Below the pieces are notes generated by a model that was not told where the DNA came from, did no database searches, and saw only the letters and a list, made by a program, of their open reading frames with translations. Source: Rhabdophis nuchalis (taxonomy: Eukaryota > Chordata > Lepidosauria > Squamata > Natricidae). Taken from it: 64,000 bases of DNA. The stretch spans positions 47,828,110-47,892,109 of the forward strand of contig CM077647.1 in the NCBI GenBank assembly GCA_039707465.1, written 5' to 3'. The position numbers and the translations under genes are program-made. Positions 1 through 10,924 of this stretch are shown here, piece after piece (the stretch's first letter is position 1; each line of letters starts with the position of its first letter).

Positions 1-500
1 GGATGCTGCATTTGCTGCAGTCAAGAAACTCCTTTTAGCAGACACGTTCCTGGTTCAGTATAACCAGACCTTGCCACTTGTTCTGACTTGTGATGCCTCA
101 CCCTTTTGTGTTGGAGCCATCCTAAGCCATTGCATGCCCAATGGAACTGAGGCACCCATTGCCTACTATTCCAGGACTCTTTCATCGGCCGAGAGGAACT
201 GCAGTCAACTGGACTGGGAGGTTCTGGCTGCTGTTGCCAGAGGCAAGCGTTTCCATGAATATATGACCATGACTTTGAGATCATCACAGACCACAAGCCA
301 CTCTTGGGACTTTTGGCTGGAGACCAACCAACACCTGCATCCCTGTCACTGCGGATGACCCAATCGACTATTTTTCTAGTGGCGTACAGTTACCACCTCA
401 TCCACAGACCGGGCACCATGCTGGGGCATGCCGATGCCCTCAGCCTGTGCCCCTTACCAGAACTGCTTGCTGACCCAACCCCGAGACACCAGTCCTACTG
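1..500 (+). pseudogene. mag-like Gypsy pol relic, RNase H part
   Basis: The frames translate to the end of a Gypsy reverse transcriptase and its RNase H. The segment TCDASPFCVGAILSH (about 85-135) holds the first catalytic aspartate, and YYSRTLSSAERN follows. RNase H degrades the RNA strand during retrotransposon replication. The element enters from beyond the window's left edge, so RT, protease and gag are not visible. The frame changes near 300, between the piece from 71 and the piece from 304, so it is not translatable. Wording resembles vertebrate mag-clade Gypsy elements; the clade is from family knowledge, not an alignment. Confidence 0.75.
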
Positions 501-584
501 ATTGACTGCCTAGAAGCTGGCCCTGCTTTCTCCAGCGAGGTCGCCCACCACACCGCTAAAGACTGAACACTGAAGCAAGTTTTG

Positions 585-1650
585 AACTGGGGGTGGAGGG
601 GGTGGCCTAAGCAACTGGTTGGGCCAGAATTTAAAATGTTTTATTGTAAGAGGGATGAACTGTCCATTGTAAATGGTTGTTTGTTGTGGGGGGATCGGGT
701 AGTTATTCCTGAGAAACTAAGAATTGTTGTATTAAATGCATTGTATGTAGGGCATCCCAGAATTGTCTGGATAAAAGCATTGGCTAAAAGTTATGTATGG
801 TGAACTAACATGGATAAGGAGATTGAGGAATGGGTGGCCACTTGCACACCATGCCAGGAATCCCAACACCACCACCCCCAGAGGCACCCACTAAGGAGTG
901 GGAGCAACCTCAAGCACCATGATCTAAGGTGCACATTGATTTTGCTGGCCCAATTCATGACCAGACATTCATGGTAGTTATTTGAAATGGCTAGAGGTAG
1001 TCCTAATGACCTCGACCATAGCAGAAGCAGTCATTAAGGCAGTTCAGAGACTTTTCTCCATGCACAGCCTACCTGATGTCTTGGTCTCCGACAATGGGCC
1101 GCAATTCATGACTATGCAATTTGAGACCTTCCTAGCAGCACAGGGAATAAGGCACTCCCTGGTCGCTCCATTCCATCCCTCTAGTAATGGACAGGCAGAA
1201 AGAATGGTGTGATCTGCTAAAGAAGCCCTATCCAGGATGGGGCCGGGTGATTGGCAAACACTGGTTGACCAGTTCTTACTAACCCAACATATAACCCTGA
1301 GTGCTACCACCAGGAGAAGCCCTTCTGAGCTTCTAATGGGTCGCCAGCTAAGGTCGCACTTAGACTGACTGCACCCTAATTACTCTGCCATAACACCCCC
1401 TGATTCAAGTAGCAAAATACAGAAATTTAATGTAGGAGATCGAGTCTACGCCCACAACTATGCCGGGGGATCACTCTGGGTTCCTGCCACAGTCACAGGG
1501 GTTATTGGAACTCACTCATACCAGGTGGAGCTTTAGAATGGTCACACTTGGAGGAGGCACATCGACCAACTACGTAGCCGTCTCTCCAAATCCAAACTTA
1601 GACAACCAGAAGTAACTCCTGAACAAGTTAGCTACAAGCCTGATAGCATG
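585..1650 (+). pseudogene. mag-like Gypsy integrase relic
   Basis: This is the integrase of the same element. A zinc-finger remnant (WVATCTPCQES) lies near 831-870. The catalytic core has aspartates in HIDFAGP (near 935) and VSDNGPQF (near 1,087) and the glutamate of SSNGQAERMV (near 1,195), the DDE pattern of retroviral-type integrases that insert cDNA into the genome. A C-terminal WRRHIDQLRSRL segment follows near 1,551. Stops interrupt it at 1,210, after HLD near 1,365 and after VEL near 1,534. No working enzyme is possible. Chromovirus or ERV are alternatives, but the tail wording favours mag-type. Confidence 0.75.
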
Positions 1651-1847
1651 GAACAAAACCTCACTCCAGCAATGGAAATCTCAAGCCCGAATGTGCCGGA
1701 GGATGTATCTGGGAAAGGTGCAGAACCACTGCAAATTCCGAGTGAGCCGGCTCCAGGAACTCCAGCCGCAGCCTGTGAAAACTTCCAGAAGGTTCCACTA
1801 TGCACAGAAGCTGAAGCAACAGGTCAATCAGACCTGATGCCAAGATC

Positions 1848-1922
1848 TGGTGCACCGCTCTGAGTCCTTCGGGAGATAGGGCGGTATATAAGTGTAAATA
1901 ATAAATAAATAAATAAATAATA
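1848..1922 (+). repeat. L2-type LINE 3' tail
   Basis: About 75 bases containing gggcggtatataag followed by an A-rich (AATA)n run. The layout matches the reverse complement of the L2 3' ends at 17,552 and 59,959: a CG-rich core, gggcgg, tatataa, then a simple tail. It interrupts the non-coding end of the mag-like element. It could instead be the tail of an L2-mobilised SINE. Confidence 0.5.
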
Positions 1923-1968
1923 AAACCGAAGTGCGCCTTCAAAGCCCACCTACCTACATGGATGAGAG

Positions 1969-2063
1969 TTGGATGAGACCAACTAAGTTGAATGAGACCA
2001 ACTAAGTTGGATGAGACCAACTAAGTTGGATTAGACCAATTAAGTTGGATGAGACCAACTAAG
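1969..2063 (+). repeat. 19-bp x 5 tandem repeat before the LTR
   Basis: Five head-to-tail copies of ttggatgagaccaactaag, starting at 1,969, 1,988, 2,007, 2,026 and 2,045. Copies 1, 3 and 5 are identical; copy 2 has one change and copy 4 has two. The array ends at the polypurine tract. Confidence 0.9.
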
Positions 2064-2073
2064 AGGGGATAGG
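2062..2073 (+). promoter_or_regulatory. polypurine tract of the mag-like element
   Basis: The purine-rich run agaggggatagg has a single T and directly abuts the LTR start. That is the position and composition expected of the primer for plus-strand DNA synthesis. Confidence 0.65.
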
Positions 2074-2304
2074 TGTTAAGTACTTGGAGTGATTCTTATG
2101 AAAATAGCATTGTAAGTAGCTTCCACTCAGGTCCTCTGTTACCTGCAGGAACTCATTCAAACCTGATTGGTCGATGGCCCTGCCTGAGCCCTATAAAGGC
2201 AGGGTCTTTGCTGGTTATCTGAGTCATAGAGTGTCAGATAAAGAGACTAAGTAAATAGAGTCTGAGTAAATAGAGTCTGCCTCATCCGTTCCCACAATCT
2301 AACA
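2074..2304 (+). mobile_element. 3' LTR of the mag-like Gypsy element
   Basis: A 231-bp LTR with inverted termini TGTTA...TAACA. A TATA-like box, ctataaag, lies near 2,200, and the LTR follows a polypurine tract. The second LTR would lie left of the window, so LTR-LTR identity cannot be judged. The termini and the flanking tract set the boundaries. Confidence 0.7.
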
Positions 2305-2660
2305 ATAATAATAATAATTCTTTATTGTCAGTGCACAACATATGTACAATGAGATTGGTTGAGCTCCCTCAGTGCACATCCCCCCAACACAATACAACTC
2401 ACAGTAAAGACAAAAAAAGAAAATATCCCTAAGCCAACAAATCATATTAACAAACATCCAGTCCCATTACACCAGTATGAACATGTTACACTTCCCCTGC
2501 AAGTTCATCATATCAGTTAGTTATGATGTTACTTCGCATTCAGGAGTCTGACAGCCCATGGATAAAAACTGTTATTCAGCCTGTGGCTGGCTATGCTTCT
2601 ACATCTCCTTCCCAATGGTAGGAGGGTAAAGAAGTGCTGACCAGAGTGTGAGTCATCCCT
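2305..2660 (-). mobile_element. retroposon 3'-end fragment, unclassified
   Basis: The plus strand begins with (AAT)n and ctttattgtca, the complement of a tgacaataaag 3' end. It then has acaatgagattggttgagc, which resembles the 3' end of the composite element at 22,197 read in reverse. I take it as a 5'-truncated, minus-strand retroposon. No coding motif is visible, so the family is unassigned. Confidence 0.5.
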
Positions 2661-2740
2661 GGGGATTTTCCTCAGTACATCTAGTATAATTAATATTTTT
2701 ATTCTCATGAGAATGAAGCTTAATAATGATCAAGGATACA

Positions 2741-2980
2741 AGCCATGGTGGCGCAGTGATTAGAGTGCCGTACTGCAGATAACTTCTGCTGACTCCCTGC
2801 TGACTGCAATTTGGCAGTACAAATCTCACCACACTCAAGGTTGACTCAGCCTTCCATCCTTCTGAGGTGGGTAAAATGAGAACCCAAAATGTTGGGGGCA
2901 GTATGATGATTTTGTAAATTGCTTAAAGAGGGCTCTAAAGCACTGTGAAGTGGTATGTAAGTCTGAGTGCTATTGCTACT
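2741..2980 (+). mobile_element. tRNA-derived SINE (squamate type)
   Basis: It starts agccatggtggcgcagtgat, matching the tRNA-like head and A box of squamate SINEs. A degraded B box (agtacaaatctca) follows. The end, aagtctgagtgctattgct, is a known tail of snake and lizard SINEs. About 240 bp, near full length. No clear target duplication was found. Confidence 0.8.
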
Positions 2981-3039
2981 CAAATGCTTCTTAGGGTTTG
3001 GACAAATCCTTAACCCTCCTTTAAAAAAAAAAGAACTAG

Positions 3040-5051
3040 ATTCTGCTTCCGGTCCTCCGAAAGTGACGGACAGGTCCTAGACGCGTCCGCCGCTTGGTTG
3101 CTCCGGCGACGCCTTTGGGGGCACTGGGGCTCTTGCTAAAGAGCCCCCACTGCACGGATGGCTCGCGGGGAGTCCCCCACCCCGACGACGGTGGGAAGGT
3201 GGCTCCCGCCTTGTCCCAGGCGCCGGAGAACAAGTTGCGGGAGAGTCCCTTTCGTCCCCTTCGCCGATCGAGAGCCAGGACAGCTACAATTAAAAAGATG
3301 GGCTGAAAGCCGGGGCTGAAGGCAACACCGAGGCTCCGTTATGGCTGCAGAGTGGATTGTGAGTGATTTAACAATTAATGCTTTCAACTTTCATTTTTAA
3401 AGAAGAAGGAGGGGGGAGTTTGTAAAACCCCTCCTCGGAAGGAAAAAAAAGCGGCGCTTTAAAATGCTCCCCAGGTTTGGGGAGGAGGAAAAAGCTACAT
3501 CCGACTTCTAAACAATGAAAATGAAAGTTTTTCACTTTAACTCTGTTCCTGATACTTTGTATCTCTGTCTTGCAACAACTGAAATGGATTTTTACTAGTT
3601 CTCCATGACTGCCAAGGGAGCGGGAAAGATGGCGTTTCTTTGTTCCCTGCAAGAAATATTTTTCTTTGTGATGTGCTGACACTCCTTCGTTGTTATGGGA
3701 CTAAATTTTTTACTTACAAGCTAAGGCAATTGACTCTTAGGATTTCTCCCAGATGTGTCTTCTTTCTTTTCCTATCTTATTGCTGTTAAAAAATTGTGTT
3801 CTCTCTGGACTTTGAGCAAATTGTATTTTGAATTTGGACATTGACTCTTGCTCTCTTCTCGCCTTACGGACTACCCCTCCAACAGATGCCATATTAGTGG
3901 CAAAAACTTAACACTTTCATTATGGCTTCAAAGAAGCATCCACAACAGCCTAATGCTATCCAAAGAAACGGTGGAGGAGGCTACTCAGCTATCAGCAATA
4001 AATTCTTCAAAACATTATGAAAGAGATAAAAGAAATCCGGAAAGACAATGTTAGTTCAAAATTGGAACTTTTGGAGACACAAAAAGCATTAATGGAAAAT
4101 AAACAAAGACTTGATGGACTGGAGGGGCGGCGGCTGAGATGAGGGGAGAGCTAAGTAATTCTCAAAAAGAAATACTGGAATTAACTGGTCATATGTCGAG
4201 GATGGATTTTGAAAGGATGTCTTACTTTTTAAGGTTTCAAAATGTTCCTGAAGAAGGCTCCAAGAATTTAAAAGATTTAATGTGTATGATGTTAGCAGAT
4301 TATACTAACAGGAGCAAAGAAGATATTTGGGGGGGACATTGATTTGATTTATAGAATTAACTCAGCATATGCCAGAATAAATGAAGTACCCAGAGAGATA
4401 CATATTAAATTTGTAAGAAGGTCGATGAGGGATGAGATCCTGAGAGCACAGAGAGATGGTCCCTTGATATATCAACAGAGCGAAATTGCCATTTTGAAAC
4501 AGATCCCGAAAAAGATTCGAGAGATAAGAAGGAAGTATTCCTTCTTATCAAAAAGATTATATAAAAAAGGGGTGTGGTTCAAATGGTCGATGCCCGAAGG
4601 AATGTTAGTGTTCTGGGAGGGAGGGAGAGTAAGAATTAAAACAATTGCAGAGGCGGAAACCTTTCTTAAAAAACATTCCTCAATCCTGGAGGATGAAAAT
4701 GGGGGAACGGGAGGGGCCATGGCTGCTCCCACTGGCAGCCAGGGAGAAGAGGATACAATAGCTAAAAGACTTAGATCTTACAAATGACTTTCTATTATAT
4801 AGTGTAACCCTTATCTGGATGTCTATAGAAAGAAATGATTGACTGCATGAAGTTGTGAAATGATATATGTATGTATCTCTTTCCACTTTGTAGGGAAATG
4901 GAAAAATTATTGTATTGGGTTTTTTTTCTGTATGAAGCCTCGGAGGGGGCCGACACCTCCGACACAGATGTCCTCAAAATGTCTCACTTATACCTTACAC
5001 CCTTTTCCTATCTAAAAATTTGTAAAAACCAATAAAACTTTTTTGACACCC
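3040..5051 (+). mobile_element. L1-type ORF1-only (HAL1-like) element
   Basis: A 2,012-bp insertion flanked by identical 17-bp target duplications aaaaaaaaaagaactag (3,023-3,039 and 5,052-5,068). It has a GC- and CpG-rich 5' region (3,040-3,330), a broken L1 ORF1, a short 3' region, an AATAAA at 5,031-5,036 and a terminal A run. No ORF2 (endonuclease or reverse transcriptase) sequence lies between ORF1 and the 3' end. The A-rich target and poly-A end indicate L1 machinery. The layout resembles mammalian half-L1 (HAL1) elements. An internally deleted L1 copy is an alternative. Confidence 0.8.
3922..4787 (+). pseudogene. L1 ORF1p relic (RNA-binding chaperone)
   Basis: L1 ORF1p binds L1 RNA as a coiled-coil trimer. 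An ATG at 3,922 opens a short frame that stops near 4,020. A Lys/Glu-rich, helix-prone stretch from about 4,018 to 4,140 fits the coiled coil. YFLRFQNVPEEGS near 4,222-4,260 fits the RRM. The segment from 4,344 (INSAYARINEVPREIHIKF through LKQIPKKIREIRRKYSFLSK to MPEGMLVFW) fits the C-terminal domain. One extra base in the G run near 4,329-4,336 separates the RRM from the C-terminal domain. Other frame breaks lie near 4,020 and 4,138. Identification as L1 ORF1p is firm, and it cannot be functional. Confidence 0.85.
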
Positions 5052-5068
5052 AAAAAAAAAAGAACTAG

Positions 5069-7046
5069 CTAGTTATAAAGAATGGCTGCGGATCATTATA
5101 CTGTAATTTTAATCTAATGTAATGTAATTTGAATGTTAATCTGAATCTCATTTACTGTAGCATTCTGTTTACTGAGGATATACATGTCTTTACAACTTGT
5201 AGGCATCTGACTGCTGAGGTAGAGTGAAAATGGTCCATTCTTGCATGAAAATAGTACTTTCCTAGAAAATGGGAGCATATCTATTTGGACAAGGCCTATG
5301 AAGACATCTTGAAGTGATGCATTTAGGGGAAGTGATCTGCTTGGCTTCATCTGGACCATATGACAGCTTGACAACTTGAACCCATTTTCAGTGCATAGCT
5401 CATGAAAATGATCTTGGGCTATGCAGATAAACCCTCAGTTTTAGAGTAACATGATTATTATATAAATATTTAAAATTTAGAATGAAAACCCACATGAGGA
5501 ACTATTTCTTGACAAAAGATGGGCAAATCCCTTTTAGTGATCTGCAGAATATCATTCAACTGTTCCAAGCTGGATAAGACTGGGCTACACACCTAAGCGG
5601 ATTTAGTAGAGATTTCCTTTCTCATATTGCTGATTTATCATATGATTCAGGACCAGATACTGTATTGTAACAAATTGATACAAATACAGTTGGTGTATTG
5701 TAACAAATTGTGCAAATTATTAGCCCTTGTTCTCACATGCTGATTGGATAATTTAAATGATTTGATAATTTAGGCCTCATAGAATTGGTACTAAAGATCA
5801 ACTGCAGCTACTGAAGGCAGTAATAGTTACACTTAGCAAATTGTCATGCTGTAGCTATCTCACTGAGAGCTGATGCACATTATGCTTTGGCAGCTCTTCA
5901 AGATGGCTACACGAAGCTAATTTATATTATTTGCAAGGGCTTAATTGCAAGATGCTCTCACAAAACTAAATAAAGTATGCCTATGAATCCTTTCTTCTAA
6001 AATAAAAACAAAAGAAAAAATTGTGCAAGCTTCAAATTTGAGTAATAAAGGAGATCATCAAAACAGTGGGAGCACCAGGGAAGAAAACAAATTCTTACAG
6101 ATCCTAGACTGAAGCTCAGGTTCTACCAGCAATTCTTTCGAGTTACAGCTGATGCAAAAAAGAAAAAGAAAAAACAGTTCTTCTTATTTGTGAAATAAAA
6201 AAGAGAGATAATTGCACATGAGTTTTTGAAAAATGCAGATGTTTGATAAATGATTCCTGCACTTAATATGACTTAAATACCAAAATTATATCCATTTCAA
6301 ACATAAGGTTAGAGGAGCTAAAATATATACGTATTTAAGAAACTTCCCACAAGATCAGGTAGAAATTAATTTTTCTATTGAAAATTAACTAGAAAATTAA
6401 CTACAATAAATTTAGTTTAAATCATTTGATCTGGGCACTGAAGATGAAGGTGTGTTGAGGCCTGGGAACACTGCCAAGACAGTGAAAGCTGCATAGATAT
6501 AATTGCATTTTACACACAAAAAAGTAATAAAAGCCCTACATTTAATTATAAGGAACATTCAATTAAAATATTTCAGGATGTGTTACTTCAGTACAGGAGA
6601 GAAACTTTCAACTCATATCCTAAGCTCAAATTACTTGCTATCAATGGACATACTCTGTTAGTAATTGTCACTAAATATGTCATTGGTATTGAGCAACATG
6701 CAACAGATATTTTCAGGCAATTAAAATCTATGGGATAACAGACACAAACATTATTTCCCCAGGGCTCTACATGGAAGAACAAGCAATGAAACAGGAGGCA
6801 AAAAGATTCAGTTAGCTTCAAGTTGAGACTCTCAGGACTGGAAAAAAAACGAGGATTGACTATAAAAGTTAAGCTGAATAGATGACAAATTACTGATGAT
6901 ATCTTTCCACATATTCATATTTATATAAAATTGTGAGTATTTGGAAGGAAATAATGTATTATTTTTGTCCATTTTCATAAATTTTGTAGAGTTTTCTTGT
7001 TAGTATTTTAAAAGGTTTAGTTTAGCTTTAGCATTGTAAAAGCATT
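5069..7046. other. AT-rich spacer, nothing recognised
   Basis: About 2 kb of AT-rich sequence with only short random reading frames. I see no repeat family, RNA gene or conserved motif. Confidence 0.6.
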
Positions 7047-7060
7047 ATACAAAAGTTGGA

Positions 7061-7306
7061 CAAGGGCAGGAGTTGGTGCCTTCTAGTCAGTGTTGATTCC
7101 TGGTGACTGCCTAGGCATGTCCCTACATTTTTCTTGGCAAGACCTACCCGGAAATGGTTTGCCAAGGCCCCCTTACTATGGGGGGGGGGGAGAGAGAGAC
7201 TTGCTCAAGGTCATCTAGCTAGCTTTGTGTCTAAGATGAAACCAGAACTCACAGTCTCCCAGTTTATAGCCTGATACCTTAAACACTACACCAAACTGGC
7301 TCTTCG
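7061..7306 (-). mobile_element. tRNA-derived SINE, minus strand
   Basis: The reverse complement starts with a tRNA-like head (gccagtttggtgtagtg) and has a B-box-like tgagttctggtttc. Flanks atacaaaagttgga (7,047-7,060) and atacaaaagtagga (7,307-7,320) match at 13 of 14 positions and form the target duplication. A G run near 7,181 lies inside. Confidence 0.75.
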
Positions 7307-7344
7307 ATACAAAAGTAGGATAGAGATGTAAGGAGTAAGATATG

Positions 7345-7575
7345 CAGGTAGTCCTCAGGTTATGACTATCTGTTCAGCAACTGTTCAAAGTTATGGCAGT
7401 GCTGAATAAGAGGGATTTATAATTGGTCCTCAAAGTTGCAGCTGTTTCAGCATTCCTATGTTCATATGATTGCAATTCAGGCACTTGGAAACTGGCTCAC
7501 AATTATGGTGATTGCAGCATTCCATGATCAAATGATCATCATTGGCTTATAACAAGCAAAGTCAGTGGGGAGGCT
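7345..7575. mobile_element. MITE fragment ('tagtcct' family)
   Basis: It begins caggtagtcctcaggttatg and shares ordered blocks with the complete copy at 21,598: a tagtcct terminus, a gttcaaag block and acaagcaaagtca. The right third and right terminal repeat are missing. Confidence 0.6.
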
Positions 7576-7725
7576 GGCAAAAGGGTGGAAGTTTCTCCCA
7601 AAAGTTTCAAAGTTCTTCATGGCCACAGTTACCACTTATTCTTCCAGCAGGAGCCATTAATCTAAGAGGAAACCTGAACTGCAATCAGCTTTTTGTGGGA
7701 GAGTGCAATTCTGTCCAGAGGTAAG

Positions 7726-9543
7726 AACAGATTTTCTTCCAAATCAATCCACTTCCAGATTCATACATTCATTTCCAGCAAAGTGACTGTTGAATTCTGA
7801 TTTTTCCCTTCCAGGAAAGAACTTCAATTGCCTCCCTGGAACAAAGACATATAGGTAGCCATCATCAACATATTACTAATTTATTCCAGGCCAACAGATG
7901 GCCTTACTTAGTGGCCTATATAAGATATTTAACTATTAGGAGAAAAGGGATGAACCTTGTGCCATATCAAATTGGACCATCCAACGACTTTACTAGTTCC
8001 CATCACTAAGTGGAACAGATTGTTTAGCAAGCAAAAAGATTACTACAATACAATGCAGTGCTCTCCAAGCCTCCACATTAGGTCTAGAAACAGACCCATT
8101 TATTTCAAATAATATTTTTTATTTTTATTCCCATTTATCTGCATGTATTGGAGAAGACCATTTTTCTGCTTTATATGGTCAATTTAGTTCTCATACAGAC
8201 TTGCAGCTACATGAAGCCTCCTTGTTCCACTAGCTTCCAGTGTCATGCTCCAAACTTAAAACCATAATTAAGCAGTTTAAACCATGAAAAGCCGTGGATC
8301 ATATCTCATTATTTATAAACAGCAATGTGTCGTTGTGGGCCCCAGTGCTGGCTTCTCTTTTTACCATAATAGATCACTTCACCAGAGTTCCCTAGACTGA
8401 GTCTTAGTTATTATAATTCCAATATTCAAGAAAGGTTAAAAAAAACCTGTCCTACCAGCTTCTACCGAGTTCTATTCTGTAGAATCACATTAGCAAAATG
8501 CATGCTAAACATATTAAATGTTTAAACTTGATAAAATCTGAAACCACTTTAGATTTTCAAGCCTCTGTATGCCCAAATATTTACCTGGATTATGCATCTA
8601 AAAATAAGGAAATTTAACTATTAAGTTAATTGTTTTGATTTAAAGTACAATTTATATCTGTAATTAATTTGGAACAAAACCTCTAACAGAACTGCTATCT
8701 GGGCTCTACTAGTAAAACATCAACTCTCTATTTCCATTTTTGGTGATCTAAGTGATGTTGTGGCTGAACTCTGGTAAACAAAATGGCTTTTGGTACATGA
8801 GGCTCCACCAGCATCCAGGACTTTGGCCCACCAGTTAACAACAGACATGGTTTGCCACTGCCTTTGGTCAGCCTTTATATTCTGACAGTGAATTTGATAA
8901 TTAAAAAGCATCTTTGCATTTTTTTTCTGTTGCAATCACATTTTATTAAGTATTGTAAAATACAAACTACCAAAGTAAATAAGAGGACAATGAGGAGGGA
9001 AGTGGAAAGGGAGAAGAAAGGTGAGGAAAAATAGGGAAAGAAAAAGAAGGATTGACTTCCGACTCTCTGTTACAGCAGAATAAGACAAACAGCTGATCAC
9101 AGCATTTTGCTTTTTCATAATAGTATGAACAAGTCATTTCTATAAAGATCTATTAAATCTGTAAAACCCAAAGTCAAAATTTCATTCTTTTCCACATCAA
9201 ATACAAAGTTCAAAAGTGATTACCAAATGGAAACAAAAGTACTTATGTTCTTTTTTCTTGAAGGACAAGATATATAGAATAAATCAATGTATCATCACAA
9301 ATTTAACTGAATTTAATCCCTGAAGTTTATTAGACTTTAGTGTACTTTAGCAGACATTACAAATTCCACACTTGCAATCTACTATGATACGTTGTGGAAA
9401 CACTAACTGAGATTGTATATACTGAGAGCAATGCCATTTGTCCTAGTAAAAAAAAAATATTGCTGTAAATTATGATAATTATAATAACTTGTAAGATGCA
9501 CAGAGTCATCTTATAGGAGAAATGGGCCACATAAAGATGTAAT
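7726..9543. other. unit A left spacer with Helitron empty site
   Basis: AT-rich DNA with no coding motif or known repeat. The point between 8,952 and 8,953 (aagta|ttgtaaaa) is the exact position where units B and C carry the Helitron. Purine-rich DNA lies near 8,980-9,050. Confidence 0.7.
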
Positions 9544-9921
9544 TGTCAGCCTTCGCTTTGCTGCATGCTTGGCTGCCATGGAAACGGGTAGGGTAGGGTT
9601 GGGTTAACTATGAGTGCTGGAGGAAGATGGAGCGAGTCGGTGATATTGCAAACCTAACAGTATCACATTCTATTCTGATGACTGCTCTGGACGTGATGCC
9701 CACCTGACATCGTGGAGGATATTGCATTGGACACTATTGTGGGGGTCATGGGTTATTGGGGTTGGCTTATGCTTTGATATACACGCTTCGCGCCTAAACT
9801 AGTCACTCCCTGCTTGACCTTCGTTTACTGTTCTTCTGTATTCAGTAAAAGTAACCTTAAACATTCTGAAATATGCTTAAGTGTGGTCTTTCTTGAGTAA
9901 TGGAAGAAGCGAACCCTGACA
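9544..9921 (+). mobile_element. 5' LTR, Gypsy copy A
   Basis: 378 bp with inverted ends TGTCAG/CTGACA. It matches the 3' LTR at 15,107 throughout, with scattered substitutions, so the pair is not freshly inserted. It contains the promoter, the proposed R start and an AGTAAA-like processing signal near 9,845. Confidence 0.9.
9776..9815 (+). promoter_or_regulatory. LTR promoter and proposed self-primer
   Basis: A TATA-like gatataca lies at 9,776-9,783. Starting 27 nt after its TATA core is actccctgctt (9,805-9,815), the exact reverse complement of 9,924-9,934. If transcription begins at 9,805, the first 11 nt of the RNA can fold back onto the primer site, as in Tf1 and sushi-type elements. The start site is inferred from spacing. 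Confidence 0.6.
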
Positions 9922-9923
9922 TA

Positions 9924-9934
9924 AAGCAGGGAGT
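9924..9934 (+). promoter_or_regulatory. self-primed primer-binding site
   Basis: aagcagggagt lies 2 nt after the LTR terminus and pairs perfectly over 11 nt with the proposed 5' end of the element's own RNA. I see no resemblance to common tRNA 3' ends here. Confidence 0.6.
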
Positions 9935-10006
9935 CATTTTGCACACTCATCTCTGAGCTAACAACTTCTGTAGTGAGTGTAATAAAACAATAAAACCCGG
10001 AACCAG

Positions 10007-10924
10007 GTGTCGGAGCCCGGGAAAGAAGAACTGCTGGGAGCGGCAGCCCCTCACCCAACTGTCCTGAAAGAAGAACCAAGGTCAGTAATGGAATTATTAG
10101 CTGATCTTAGCGTGGAACCTAAACCCGAAGAAAGATCAACTCGCCATCGTTGGTCCGAGGGAGTGGGAATTAAGGGAATTGCTTTTGAAGACATTGCCCC
10201 CGGGGTCACAACCCCCAGACGCCGGCAAGCCCACTCCCCGCCCCTGTGGGAAATGATAAAGGAAGAGAGGAACTTGAGAGAGATGGCAAGAGATCTAATC
10301 CGTCAAGCGGATGACAGTAAGGAAGCCTGAGAGAAAATGTGGGGGGGGGATCCTACTCCTTCGAAAGGGGAAGGGAAGTTACAACAGCAAGAAACACCCC
10401 CCCCCGGAAAAAGAGAGGAAGATCTCCCCAACCACCCACTGCTACTCCTAGGGGAGGTGCCCCAAGAGCAGCTCCACAGAGAGATCCAAGTCCTGCACCA
10501 CGCAGAGTTGCAAGACTTTCCCCACTTGGAATTAAGTTTGGGGGAAACTCTATCGAGTTGGGATTTTTTTTACTGCAAGTCAGCAACTTCGTTAAACAAT
10601 TTGCCGACGATTTGTGAGATGATGACTCAAAGATAAGAATTGTGTCTCTGGCTCTGGAGGGTACAGCGGCCGATTGGTTACTATCATTGCATAATGATAA
10701 TTCCCCTTTAATGGAGGACTTTGATAGATTTATGACCGCTCTTAGAAGGCGGTTTGAAGACCCTCTCCTTCATATAAAGGCACGGATTGAAATGAAGAAT
10801 CTGCACCAGGGAAACAGATCAGTTCAAGTTTACACTCAACGTTTTCGTGAGCTGGTCATTTATATGCGCGGCTGGAGCATTGAAGCTCTTATCGATAATT
10901 ATACTGAAGGCTTAAACCCAACTA
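10007..10924 (+). pseudogene. gag (capsid region), copy A, broken
   Basis: Gag forms the retrotransposon particle. The ATG at 10,007 (MSEPGKEE) is the first in a good position after the primer site and is shared by all copies. The frame stops at 10,328-10,330, where TGA replaces the CGA of units B and C. A nine-G run at 10,341-10,349 and a C run then shift the frame. From 10,642 the retrotransposon-gag fold appears: LEGTAADWLLSLHN, DRFMTALRRRFEDP and VQVYTQRFRELV. The pogo-like MITE cuts the gene at 10,925. Confidence 0.8.

Noticed and set aside
3036..3330. CpG-rich block considered as a host gene promoter
   Set aside because: It begins exactly at the end of a 17-bp target duplication and leads into L1 ORF1, so it is the element's 5' region.
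7061..7306. tRNA-like A and B boxes considered as a tRNA gene
   Set aside because: No cloverleaf or anticodon arm that I can fold, a SINE body follows, and a 14-bp target duplication flanks it.
8720..8935. 71-codon minus-strand frame kept in all three units
   Set aside because: Conservation follows from duplication; no start context, motif or known family visible.
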